NCBI GenBank assembly: GCA_026770575.1
Contig: MU657224.1
Location: 63,175-87,157, forward strand
Length of the DNA: 23,983 bases
Direction: 5' to 3'
Source: Pelagophyceae sp. CCMP2097
Lineage: Eukaryota; Sar; Pelagophyceae
A program made the position numbers and the translations under genes. The notes below the pieces were generated by a model. It did not search any database. It was given only the letters and a program-made list of their open reading frames with translations, and was not told where the DNA came from. Position 1 is the stretch's first letter; every line of letters begins with the position of its first letter. Shown piece after piece: positions 9,183 to 20,100 of the stretch.

Positions 9183-11700
9183 TCAAAAACCAACGCACTG
9201 CATCGTCTCCTTCATGCGGTTGATCTGCCAGCACATGAGCCGTGACCGGACGTCGGTGTCTTCTTTCAAGTCGGCGAGCTCTAAAGCCTGACCAGTAATG
9301 GGGCAGACGCTTCCGCGCGTGGCGATCCACAATTCGATCGTGCTCCGCTCAAAGACGTGCCCGTGGGGCGACCGCACGGGCTCCTTCAACAAATGGCCGT
9401 TGATCGCGCAGCTGAACTCTGCGGGGCAGTCGGGAGCCGCTTGACGCGTAGGCTGGGCCTTTCCGAGCGTCGCGAAGCCCTTTTTCTGATCGTTCGGAAG
9501 TTCTAAATTCACCTTGATTGGCGCCTTGCCGGGCGAGACGTCGCCGCGGGCTCCCAGAGTCGGGAGCGCGCCGAGGAGGCGGTACCGGTCGTCGTCTTCG
9601 TCTTTGGATTCCGATTTCGCGTCCAGCCGTTCCGACATCCCGTTGCAAGCCTCGCGCTCCGCGCCGTCGTCGCCGCGAGCGGTGCGTTCTTTCGCCTCCG
9701 ACTTGGCGTCGGCGCGCGTCCGCGCGAGAGGCGCCTCTTCGTCGTCGTTTGTCGCGGTGGCGTAATCTCCTTGCACGTAAGCCTTTTGCGCAGTCGTCGA
9801 GCCCCCCGCGAGCACGTTCATCACGGCGGCGAACGAAGGCGTGTCTCGAGAGACGGGCAGCGCGCCGGACCCGACGACTGTGTTGAACACCTTGGACTGC
9901 GCCTGCGGGGTCATCTGCCCGAACACTTCGGCCAGCGAGTGCAAAAGAGTCATCGCCGCCGTCGAGCGCTGCCTTTCAACAGCCGCCCTAGACGCCGCGG
10001 CGTCCAAGGCGTCGTCGCCGCCCTTGGAGTCGGATTCGGTGCCTTGGCCGCCTGATAAATCGAGGGCGCCCATGTTGATGTTCAGAAGGCAAAGCAAGGC
10101 GAAGATATAGTCGTGCCTCGCCACAAACGTCGCGGCCCTCAACAACGACTCGGTCGGGTTGAGCCTGCGCAAGAGTTCGAGCATGAACCGCGTCGGGGGT
10201 GCTCGGAAAGAAGCCACCACCAAAGTCCTCAGAGAGGCTGAAATGCCTTGAACTAAAGCCGGGCACTCCAGCACCCCGCCGGCGTCGCGCCTCGCCGCCG
10301 CCTCGCGCCTGGAAGCCGCTCGATCATCGCCCGAGTCGTCGAAGCCAAGAGCTAAAGCTTTGTGGTAGGCCTCCGCCCGCGCCGACAGTTCCGACGCGCG
10401 TAAGACGCTCCTGTCCAGATAAGGCAGGATCAAGCGCGGGATCAAAAGAGTGTCCGTCAGCAAATGCTGCCGGTAGTCGTTGCATCTGTGGCTGGCGTAG
10501 AAGTACAAGTTCTGGACAAAGGAGTGCACACAGGCAATGCTCTGATGATCGCTATCCTCGAGTTTGTTCTCGCTCCCCTCGCCCTGCGTGAAGAGGCACT
10601 CGTGGCAGGCCAAGGCGAGTTTCTCCACTAACTTGGACTTCATCGTAATGTCCATGAGCAAATTCATCTCTTCCGTAAATTCGGCGACGCTGTGTTCCGT
10701 CAGAACCTTGCCTTGCCCGAGATTCCCCGCTTCCTGGAAGTACGACTGCGGTAAAGTGAAGCCCTTGAGGATGCGGCAGAGCTGGAGGATGAGAGGCTTC
10801 TCGTGGCGATGGCACACCAGTTTGTGCTCCCATTGGCCCATTCGACCCTCGGCCGGCGTCTGCTTGCGGTGCAGTTCGGTTGTGTAAGTCTCGCCGTCTT
10901 CCAGGAGACCAACGACCGTCTCTAATCCGAGGACTTTGTCGTCGCGCACGAGCTCTAAAAGGTCCTCCGTTTTGAGCTTGTAATCGTACAACCTTGCGAG
11001 GAGTAAAAGCATCAACTTGTGGAGCTCCGGTTCCACGTCGTCGTGGTCCGAGTCGCGCCGCGCCTCCTCGCGAGTCATGTAGTCGTCGAACCACTCGTTA
11101 ATGCCTTCTAAAGCCATCTTGATGTGCTCGCGCTGCCGGCGCTCCGGCTGCGCGGCCAGGTTGGAGAGGACCGTGAGCACCTACGACCAACCCTTTCATC
11201 CCGCGGTCAAGGCCGCGCCATGGACACGCCTCTGCGACGTCCCCGCGGCCGCCCCGCTCGGCATAAGGGGCGCAAACACGAGTCGAGGCCACTGACGTCG
11301 AGGCGCGTGTCCTAAAGGCCGGTTGTTCCTTGCGACATCTTCAGAGGGCCGCAGCCTTTCAAGAGAGGCGCACCTTGTCCGATCTCGTGTCGTCCGTCGC
11401 GTTGAGGAGGAGCTTCACCTACGGGCGTCGGCAATGAAAACCGCGCTTTGCCGGAAAAAGGGAGCGCACCATGCGGCCGACGGTGTCGTCGTTGAAGAAC
11501 TCGTTGGGGGCCCTACCATTTCGTTGCTCGAGAGGCATCTCTCGCGCGCGCGAAAGCGCAGGCGACATCTTTCCCCTGTCAAAAACTCACGTCTGGGAGA
11601 GCGTCACCAAAGCGGTGAGGTCGACGGGTCTCGAGAGGAGCGCCGCCTCGAGCTGCCACTTTGCACCAAGCTTAGTGGAGCTCGTCCGAGCCGGCGGCAT
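9183..11700 (-). CDS. U-box E3 ubiquitin ligase candidate with helical N-terminal region
   Basis: Inferred exons: 11700-11591, 11512-11470, 11418-11374 and 11180-9183; 2196 nt, 731 residues. Introns start gtgagt, gtgcgc and gtgcgc and end in tag, in phase. The ATG at 11700 follows an in-frame TAG by a few codons. The last 80 residues form a U-box: CPAEFSCAINGHLLKEPV, SPHGHVFERSTIELWIATRG, CPITGQAL. U-boxes recruit E2 enzymes and transfer ubiquitin without zinc. The rest is mostly helical, probably armadillo-like (LHKLMLLLLARLYDYKLKTE; HEKPLILQLCRILKGF; TEEMNLLMDITMKSKLVEK; RFMLELLRRLNP). An acidic, low-complexity linker of about 130 residues separates it from the U-box. The helical part probably binds the substrate; the exact family is not recognised. 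It is divergent with the HPPD gene. Confidence 0.82.
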
Positions 11701-12168
11701 GGTCGCCCGCCTCTAGCGCTCCGTGGGTGGCGCCCCTTGGGCCTTTTGAAATGACCCGCGCGCGCCCCTCGCGGAACAGCCGAGCGACCCCCGCCGCGCG
11801 ATTCAAGGCTCGCCGGCTGTACACGCCGCGTTTGGGTTCACTAGAACTTTATGAAAAGCCGTCCGTTGTAGGGTCAACTTTTAAACAATCTCCTGCCGAC
11901 GCGCGCGCCCCGGCCGTGTGACACTCGCCCGGTGCTCTATCCGACGCCTGGGTGAACCCGGCGCGCGGTGTCCTTTGCCCTTGTCTGACTTCTGCTCCCT
12001 GCTCCACAGGTAAGCCACCCCCAGCTGCAACCCGACAGTGTGCAGTAAACACATTGCTGGATGTCATACGACGTGCGTGCGGAGGCATGCAAGTTCAAGT
12101 TTTCAAAATAGTTGTAAAAGTGCTACTCTGCTTGGGACGCGACGCGGTCGTGGTCACCGCGTCACCGG
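11701..12168. promoter_or_regulatory. Divergent intergenic region between U-box and HPPD genes
   Basis: About 470 bp separates two start codons pointing away from each other, so both promoters and 5' UTRs should lie here. I see no TATA box that I would defend. A perfect-looking 5' splice site (ctccacag|gtaagcc at 12010) suggests a possible 5' UTR intron in the HPPD transcript, with acceptors such as gtgtgcag near 12045. This is untested. Confidence 0.4.
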
Positions 12169-14266
12169 ATGCCGCGCGCCCGACGCGCGTCTCCTTCAAT
12201 AACGATGCTGGCGCTGCTGCTCCTGGCGCCGTGGGGCTGCAGCGGCCTGCAAATCGCGCCGCGGGCGGCCACGTGGCGGCCATCGAAGCTCCGCGGCGCG
12301 CTCGGCTTCAATGGCGGTGTGGCAGCGCCGCACGGCATCGTCGAGCTCAAGTTCGACCACGTGCAGATCTACGCCTCTGAGCTGCAGCCGCTGCGGGTTT
12401 ACAAGGCTTTGGAAGACTCGATGAACGCACGCTGCTCGGCCGGCGGCGACATCGTGCCCGAGACCGCCGTAAACTTCGCTCCCGAAGGTCGCGACATCGT
12501 GGCGCAAATGCTCACGGGCCTCAACTGGCGGATCACCGCGGCTTACGAGAGCGGCGGCACGGCGAACTTGCTCGTCTCCGCTCCTGGTGTCGACGGCGCG
12601 CGCTTCGTCGTCACGGCGCCGTCGGGCGCGTCCGTCGAAGACGCCGAAACCTGGGCGTCGCGCGCCGCGCTCGACCGGCACGCGGCGCTGCGGAAAGGGA
12701 AAGCAGGCTTTGGGGTGCTCGGTTTCGTGCGTCTGCGGTGTCCCTCCCTTGGCTTGCGAGCGTCCTTTCCATTCGCGTGCAGAGTCTGAAATATTGTAAC
12801 GAAACCGAGCGCACCAGGCGATTGTGGGCGGCGCGACGGCTGCGGAGCTGTTTGAGCGCTACTCAACTACGCACAAAGCCTTGCTCTTGCACGACTCGCC
12901 TCTTCGTTGCGGCAGCGCGTGGGTCGTCGAGGCGTACGCGTACTACGCGGTGGATTCGGTCGAGGCGGACCGCGGCACCGTGCTCCGTTTTATCCAAAAC
13001 GACTCTGCAGATGAGCCTTTAGCGGGTTTGGGAAAGGTCCCCTTTGAATACAACGATTGGTCGGTTCTCGCCGTCTCGGACCACTGGGTCTCCAACGTCT
13101 TCGACCGCCCGAGGTTCGTGGAGACGCTGACGGACGTGCTGGGTTTCCTGCCAAGAGTGGAATTCGAATCGGGCGTCGTGGCCGCTGGGGAAGCCGTTAT
13201 AGAGTCCACCGTCCCCGGGAACGACGCTTCGTTGCCCTCGAGGCAGGTCTTCCTACCCGTGAACAACGCCGTGTCAAACGCGGGCCACGTCGCGGCGTAT
13301 TTGGAGCAGAGGGGGCAGGGCGTGCAGCACGTCGCGTCCCGCGTTCAAGACCTCGTCGCCGTCGTGAGCCGCGCAAACGCCCTGCGCACCGCCACGGGCG
13401 AGGGGATTGCGTTTTTAGAGATCCCGCGGTCGTACTACGGCTACATTGCGTCGGCAGACTCTCTGGCTCGAGACGCCGGCGTCGACTGCGATTTCGCACT
13501 CAAGTGCCTCGATGCGCTCCGCAGAGACGCCATCGTCGACGCGACGGGCGTCGTTTTAGACTTAGAGGCAGACTTGCCTCAGCGAGTCTTTAAAGTGCTC
13601 AAGGGCCTCGGTCGAGGCGACGACGACAAGGTCGCCAGCGTATCAAACGCCGTGGGTCGTTCGCGGTACCGCAACCTCTTCGCGCTGCTGGGAGACGCGC
13701 TGGAGCCGAAAGCGTACCTGGAATTAGTGCGGAACTGCGTCCTTGTCGACAGACAGGGCGACGACGTGCTTTATCAGATCTTCACGAGGAGCGTCCTTCA
13801 AGCCAAAGCCGGCGAAGAGGCGCCCTTTTTGGAGTTCATCCAGCGCGTCTGCGGCGGTGCGGCGAAGGAGCGGGCGGGGTGCGGCGGGTTTGGCATCCGG
13901 AACTTTCTCACTCTCTTTCTATCGATTGAGCTCAACAAGGCTCAAGCCGGCGTCTCCGGCGCTTCGAATGCGTTTGATGCCGACGTTGCGAAACGGCAAG
14001 TCGAATGCCTGCAGCGGCAGCTGGACGCTTCGAATCCCATTCTGACGGCGATTGCGAAAGCCGTCGTCGACGAGGTGGACGCTTTGACGGCGCTCCAAAG
14101 CATGGCAGATGCGCCTTCAACGGCGACCGCCGGAGACGCCCCTTTGCAGGCCGCGCTCGCCGCGGCGACGGCGCGCAAGCACGAGGCGCAGCAGGATCTG
14201 AAAGACACTTCCGCGAAATATGCCGCAGAAATGCGAGCTCTCCGCCTCGAATCCCCACGCTTATAG
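12169..14266 (+). CDS. HPD: 4-hydroxyphenylpyruvate dioxygenase-like protein (two exons, extended)
   Basis: Exons 12169-12726 and 12818-14266 (intron donor gtgcgt, acceptor caccag) give 668 residues. HPPD converts 4-hydroxyphenylpyruvate to homogentisate in tyrosine breakdown and in plastoquinone/tocopherol synthesis. Visible landmarks are KFDHVQIYA in the first VOC half; iron ligands His275 (VSDHWVSN), His357 (GVQHVA) and Glu525 (FLEFIQR); PRSYYGY; VLVDRQGDDVLYQIFTR; and CGGFGIRNFLTLFLSIE. The order matches plant HPPDs, so activity is likely. Two oddities: about 100 residues lie between SYY and LVDRQG where plant enzymes have about 30, and a charged extension of about 110 residues follows the usual C-terminus. 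The N-terminus (ATG 12169, or ATG 12205 giving MLALLLLAPWGCSGLQ) looks like a signal peptide followed by an Arg/Ala-rich stretch, as in a bipartite plastid presequence; targeting is inferred. Confidence 0.88.
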
Positions 14267-14478
14267 GCTTATAGGATTTCTTATTTAAGCGATAACCTCG
14301 CTTTCGGACTCCCGGCCAACCGGGTGATCGGGTGATCCAAGCCGTCACGCTGAAAAGTCGTTAAACATGCGGTTCGGCCCGGGATGCTTCCAAGCGCCGG
14401 GGTGGCCATCTTCCTTAGGGTCGGAATCCTCGGCTTTGCGGCGTTTGGGAGGGCCGGGCCGGCGCCGTTGCGGAGGCC
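14267..14478. other. Convergent 3' spacer between HPPD and vWA genes
   Basis: About 210 bp. It has small direct repeats (gcttatag twice at the HPPD stop; cgggtgat twice near 14325) and a weak aagcg/cgctt stem near 14288. Both 3' UTRs must share this space. No polyadenylation signal could be assigned. Confidence 0.4.
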
Positions 14479-16327
14479 TCACATGACATGGCAGCCGCCC
14501 TTTTTGTGCTGCCTCTTCAATCTTTTCGTGTCAATCCAGGGCACGCGCTTTTGCCGCACGGGGCAAAAAACGGCCGAGGCCTGCGACGCAAGCCTCTCCA
14601 CGGCGGCCAGAAACGAGGGCCAGTCAAGCTCCGGGTGCGGCAGGTCCTGCGCCGCGCCGCCGAGGATGAGGGAGACGAGCTCCGCGACTTCGGCGAGGTG
14701 TAGTTTTCGCTCGTCGAGAAAGTCGAAAAGCTTGACCTACGTGCCACAAACGAACGTCGAAAACGGTCAGAGGCCGGTGCACGATCCCAGGCGCACCTGC
14801 GACCCGAACTCGCGGAGGCGGTGGAGGGGCATGCCGTAGGTGAGCCAGGGCGACATTTTGCAAACCTCTACAGCCTCGCCCTTGAGGTCGTCTAACACGT
14901 CCATGTCCAGCCTAGAACGCTTCTAAGACGCGTTTTCCCGACTGTGGGGAATCGATTGCGGGAAAGAGGGGCCGGAGAGCGGAACCGTACAGGGTCCTAT
15001 CACGGCCCCTAGAGGGTTTGCAAAAGGAAGAGGCCCTCGACGTCGGTGTCGGGCCCTTTGTATTCCTTCACAACGCGCGCGGGTTTTCGCTCCAGGTCCT
15101 CGTCGATGGAATTCCAGTATTGCACGACGTCGTCGTTGTCCGTGCAGAGCCGGACGACGACCCAGACGGGCATCGTAGTCAAGGGTCGAAGAGCCGCGGC
15201 GACGTCGCCGTCCGAGGCCTCGCCGTCCGAAGCTATAACAACTACCGCTTTTTGGCCGCGCTGCCTGAGCTGCGCCTCGTGCTGCCGCAGCTCGGCCACG
15301 ATTGCGTCGATGGCCGCGCAAAGAGGCGTTCTGCCGGTTGGGGACCCGGCGATGAGTTGCTGGATCGCACCTAGCTCGTTTGCCGAAGCCGCGTCGGCAC
15401 TGCCCACAGTCGTCCCGACGGTGACGACGCGCGGGCCCGCCGCCTGGTTCAGAAGGCGGAAGGACGTCCAGGCGCCGAGCTCGATGGCGAGCTTGGCGTG
15501 CCTAGTTTTCGAAAAAAGGTCCCATCGGCGTGCCAGAGTAACCCTCAAGAGCTCTCCCCTCCGCTTTGTTGACACGTACCATTCGATGCTTGCGCAGAGT
15601 TCCTCCCATCTGGTGCAGGAGACCATGCCTTCTCTACCGTGGTGCTTGACTAATCTGGACCCGTCTACTAAGCCCATGCTGCCCGAATTGTCGATGATCC
15701 AGTACCGCAGCGCAAAGTCTTTCGTAGACTTGAGGAACGACTGCGCCAGGCCGTTGGGCAGCTGCAGCTGGTTCTCCAAAACTGCTAATGTTTCTGCATC
15801 GGAACGGGTGGTTTGCGAACGCGGGTCCTGCTGAAAGTCGCCCCCGCCTTTGCCAGCTTGCGGCGCCTCGTCGTAAGACACCGCCACCGCCTCGGCCGTC
15901 GGGATGTCCGAGCCGTACCTAGAAAAGGACCCCTCGTCGTAAGGTCTTCCACCCTTCATGGTTCCGGGCTTGCCGTCGGAAATGGCGCGGATGCGCACGA
16001 GGCGTACATCGCCGGCTGCACGCGGCGGCGGTCCAGCGTCTTCGGCGGCTGCGCGCGGCTTGCGTCTTCCGGCGCCCCCCGCTGCCGATTCCGAATGCCT
16101 CTCGAGATCTCGTCGACGTTTCTCAAGAGTTTCTTCAATCCTTTGTCTTCGGCGAAGGCTTCTTCTGGGGAATGTTCTGGGACTGCCAATATCGTCGCTG
16201 CGTACAGTAGCGTCGGACTCGGCGCCCTGCGGGGTGTACCTGCCGGGGCGCATGCTCCGACCCAGGCTCCGTCCGCGCATTTCATCCCCGTCCCCCGTGC
16301 GTTGTATGTGTTTACGTGGAAGGTCAT
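14479..16327 (-). CDS. von Willebrand factor A domain protein (five exons), CaaX-like C-terminus
   Basis: Inferred exons: 16327-16008, 15918-15580, 15501-15091, 14911-14797, 14736-14479; 1443 nt, 480 residues, in phase. The vWA domain begins at FALRYWIIDNSGSM with MIDAS residues Asp183, Ser185 and Ser187. It continues through CTRWEELCASIEWHAKLAIE, WTSFRLLN, GRTPLCAAID and VVVIASDGEASDGDV. The C-terminal region (MPVWVVVRLCTDNDDVVQYW; WLTYGMPLHRLREFG; KLFDFLDERKLHLAE; VPWID) resembles a conserved family of uncharacterised plant and protist vWA proteins. The MIDAS suggests metal-dependent protein binding; the role is unknown. Oddities: intron 15502-15579 is 78 nt and stop-free, so retention would add 26 residues; the 14912-15090 intron is in phase only with a GC-AG donor (ga|gcgaaa). 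The protein ends GGCHVM, a possible prenylation motif. The first exon and its ATG (16327) are chosen by codon use and phase and are less sure. Confidence 0.8.
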
Positions 16328-16562
16328 TCTTCCAACCTCGTGCGCCAAGCGGTCTACGTCGAGGTGCGGGTAGCCTCACATCCCAGAACGGCCCAGGCCC
16401 TTCATAAACCGTGCTCGTGGCTAAACACGCCACTTAACGCCTTCTTTTTGCCAATTATTCGAGAAAATCAATGTCTTGAGTCTCTTGACCAAAACGCAGG
16501 AAGAGCCGCAGACGACCCCGGCGGACGTGGTGTATGGTGCGGGACTAGAGGGCGCCGAGAGG
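16328..16562. promoter_or_regulatory. Divergent spacer between vWA gene and the plus-strand gene block
   Basis: A 235-bp gap between the proposed starts of divergent genes. It is somewhat AT-richer at 16425-16495 (cttctttttgccaattattc). An open frame runs into the downstream ATG (ending ADVVYGAGLEGAER before Met at 16563), so an upstream coding exon is possible. Confidence 0.35.
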
Positions 16563-16907
16563 ATGGCGGCCCCGCGCGACGACGGCCTCGCGCGCAACGA
16601 TGGGAATCGGGTCCGGACCACGGAGTGAGTCGCGTGGCAGAGCACAAAACGCGGAATCTCGCGCCGGGCCCGCTCTTTTCGCGCCCGACCACGTCGCAGG
16701 TACATGGCGCGGACCGTGGAGCCGCTCATCACGGAGCTGGTCCAGAACCTTTACACTTCAAAGACGATCAGCTGCGCTGTCTCGCTTTCCAGCGCCCGAT
16801 CGACCGCGCATGCCACCCATCGGTCCGCAGCGGCCGCGGGGAGACGGCCCGGCGCCTCGCCACGGGACCGCCTCGCGGGCGTCGCGAGCCGCCTGATGCT
16901 CGGCTGA
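16563..16907 (+). CDS. Short gene or 5' exons with a DPY-30/RIIa-like helix
   Basis: ATG at 16563 (MAAPRDDGLARNDGNRVRTT), donor gtgagt at 16625, acceptor gtcgcag, and an exon from 16700 give EYMARTVEPLITELVQNLYT. Left unspliced, this exon runs to a TGA at 16905-16907, for about 89 residues. The amphipathic segment resembles the first helix of DPY-30/RIIa dimerization modules, but the second helix is not seen. The exon could instead splice (weak donor gtccgc near 16831) to an exon at about 17069-17120 (IGGISGILQSPARARHS, donor gtcagt) and so into the RIIa-GH16 gene. That would make this its N-terminus. The first intron is well supported; everything after it is not. Confidence 0.45.
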
Positions 16908-16945
16908 CGCGCGTGAGGGTAGAGGCTGACGTGCGTGAGGGTAGG
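16902..16945. repeat. 22-bp tandem duplication
   Basis: The unit ggctgacg[c/t]gcgtgagggta is present at 16902 and again at 16924, differing at two positions. It lies just after the stop of the short ORF. Confidence 0.8.
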
Positions 16946-17192
16946 CGGACGTCCCCGCTGCCATGTTGTCCTACCTCCGCCGCCGACGCCTCCCCGCGTG
17001 AGTCGCCCGCGCGGCCGCCGTCCAAACGCGTTTCCGCGCGGCTGCCGCGCCCAAACGCTTTTCCGCAGCATCGGCGGCATCAGCGGCATCCTCCAATCGC
17101 CCGCGAGGGCGAGGCACTCGGTCAGTCCCTTTGCGCGCGTCCCGCTCTCCTCGTCCGCGCCTCGTCGGCCGCCTAATGCGTCGAATGCGCAG

Positions 17193-20100
17193 GCGCGGCG
17201 CGACGCTCGCGAGACGGAGCTGGGCCACTTGAGCCTCGGCGGGGGCAAGAGCGGCAAGGGCGGCGGCGGTCACTTTTCTCTCCCGAGTTCCGTCCCAGGC
17301 ACCGGCGGCAACGTCAGCGTCAGCGGCGGCGTCGGCTGGGGCGCCAGCGGCGGCGGCGGCGGCGGCGGCGGCGGCCTGGGCGGAATCAGCGACGCGCCCA
17401 GCGACGGCTGGCTCAAGGACGTCTCGGTGGCCGTGCGTTTCTTCAGCGACGGGGCGAGAGTTTCTTCAGTGACGGGGCGCAACGGTGCTCGAGAGCCCGC
17501 CCCTCGCCGCGCGGCCTCGCCCTCGCACGGGCGATGCACGCGTGAAGACGTTTGGGTTTCTGTGGCCTTTCCATGACGGGTTGCGGTTTTTGGTTGCCTT
17601 TCCATGGGTTGCGGTGGCCTTTCCATGACGGCCTTTGCGTAGGAGCGTTCTGCGGCGCGGCGGGCAGCGATGCGCGAGTTGAAGCCGTTGTTGTGCGAGC
17701 TGTGCAAGGAGGCGTGCGCCTCGCAGCCGGAGGATCTCGTCGGGTTTTTCGTAAACGCTCTCGAACGAAGGTGCCTAACTCGTCGAGGCGCCTCTTCGTC
17801 GAGGCGCCGCACGAGGCGCCGCACGACGGCCGCTCCCGCTCTCGAGGCGCTCTGTAGGCCCGTGTTCCTGTCGCCGCTGTACCACATGGAGCGCGTCGGG
17901 GCCGTGGGAGGGTCCATGGGCGCGAACGCGGCGTCGACACCCTTTTCGGCCCAGAAGACGCTTTCAAACACGGCCGCGAGTCGTCGGGGGGCGCGCGTTG
18001 CCACAGGGTGCGCCCATAGGTTCGTTTGAGCCGCCGCCTGATCGCGCCAGTTTCGACGAATTGGTCGCGGACGTGCGCGCGCGGCTCGTGGCTCCCGTGG
18101 ACCAGTCCCAGTTCAAGGTCGACCACGCCTTCCACAACGCTAAGGTGGAGCGCCTCGAACTGCCCGCGTGGTGGCTGCCCGAAGACAAGTGGGAACTCGT
18201 CTGGTACGTTCGCACCCGAGAAGAGGTGTTTCTTTCGTACAGATACCGATAAAGATGCCGAGCATTTTTCCGATAGGTTTGACGATTTCAACTACGTCGG
18301 CCTGCCCGACCCGCGCCGTTGGGGCTTCCAGACGTCGTGTAATCGCTGGGTCCACGACTCTACGCACCAGGAGCTTCAACATTATACCGCCGGGCGCAAA
18401 GAGAATGCATGGGTGCAAGACGGTAAGAGCCGTTTTGGGGCGTGTTTTCGACGATTCAGCGCTTTTCGGAGACGAGACCACGCGCAGGCGTGCTGCGCAT
18501 CACGGCGTGCCGCGAGCGGCTGGGCGGCTGCGACTACACGTCTGCGCGGCTGCTTGTCGGCCGCGTCGGAATTCGGCAACTCCGCCGCCGGACGTTGGAT
18601 TATGGGATACATCCCATACGGGCTCATGCCGCATGGGATGCCACATGGGCTCGTGGGATGCTCAATTCTCGCCCGGGTCCTCGGAAAAGTCTCGGAAAAG
18701 TCCTCCGGACGGGCCCTTGCAAGGCCAAGGCCGCTCGCGAGGTCTCTCCACGGCCCCTTGCAAGGCCTCTTTGCAGATGCCCTATCAAGCTGCCACGGTC
18801 CGGAGAGGGTCCTTCAAAGCTCCTCGCACGGGCCTCGACAAGCCCCTCGATCGGGCCCTCTGTACGGGCCCTTTGATGCGGCCTCTTACGGCCCCTCGTG
18901 CAGTCGAAAGTGGGCTCGAAGCACGATGCGCTCCCTCGCGAAGGGCCTTGAAGCACGGGCCCTGAAGATGGGCGGTCCGTTCCAAGACGCCTTCTGGACG
19001 CCCCCTCGCAAGGTCCCTCGCTTGGGGCCTTTTGCACGGGCCCTGACTTCTCGCACGGGCCGTGGGAAACTCCCCCTGTACGGTCCCTTGCAAGGCCGTT
19101 TGCACGGGACCTTGCTCTCGTGGAAATGACGTTTCCCCGTCGTGGTCGAGCCGGGGGTCCGAAAGAGGCGTTTCGAGCAGCGAGAGGCCCGGGGGAGAAG
19201 AGGCGGGCCCTCGCACACAGCTCCTTGACCAGTCCTGACTCCTTGCACGGAGTCCGGGCCCCTTGGCCCTCATACGGTCCCTCGTACGGCCCCTTGCAAG
19301 GCCTCTTTCACGGGTAAGGCCTCTCGCAAAGTCTCTTGCAAAGGCACCTCGTCCTTGCACGATGCCTTCAAGGCCCCTCTTCTTGCACGGCCCCTCGGCT
19401 CTGGCCCTTGCCCTCCACACGGCCATGTTTCTGTAATGCGAAAATCCCCTCTGGGCCTCGGGGAAAAGGCCGGAGCAGGCTCCCCTTTGAAGCGCGGGTC
19501 CGAAGCAAGGCGCCCCGAGCAAGGACCCGGAGGAGGCCCCTTGGAAGGCGCCTCGCACGGCCCCTCGCAATGTCTTTTCAAAGGGCCCTCGGAAAGGGCT
19601 CTTCTCCTCAGCGTCTCTGTGGCCTCTTCAACGGGTCCAAAGTCCGTCGGGCGGGCCTTTTAGCACGGTCCCTTTCTCGCACGGTTCCCTGCAAGACCCT
19701 CGGCGCGGCCCCTTGCAAGGCCCCTCGAAAAGGGCCCTCGTGTAAGAGGCCACTCCTCCAGCCTGTAAGAGGCCACTCCCCCAGGTCCGTTCCAAGGCAC
19801 CTCGTGTACATCTTGTCGCAGGGTTCGTGCCACGGAGTTCTTGTGACAAGGACCTTGCCAAAGGGACCTTGCCACTGGCTTCTTGCCACTGGGACCTTCA
19901 CGTGAACTTGTCAGGGGCAACTCGTCACAGCGATCTTGTCATATGGACCTTGCCAAAGGGACCTTGTCACCGGGACCTTGTCAAAGGGGACCTCGCTACG
20001 GGGGCCATTTTATAGGGACTTCACCTTGGGGGACTTGCCACGGGGGCGTCGTCACGAGGTCTGTCACAGGGACCTCATCACAGCGACCTCGTCGCCGGGC

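Noticed and set aside
14384..14839. Plus-strand 151-residue frame
   Set aside because: Antisense to the last two vWA exons, whose minus-strand frame has family motifs such as WLTYGMPLHRLREFG and KLFDFLDERKLH.
17270..18291. Minus-strand open frames of 244 and 282 residues
   Set aside because: Antisense to the RIIa-like exons; composition is Arg/Pro/Ser and no motif is visible, while the plus strand has high third-position GC and in-phase splice sites.
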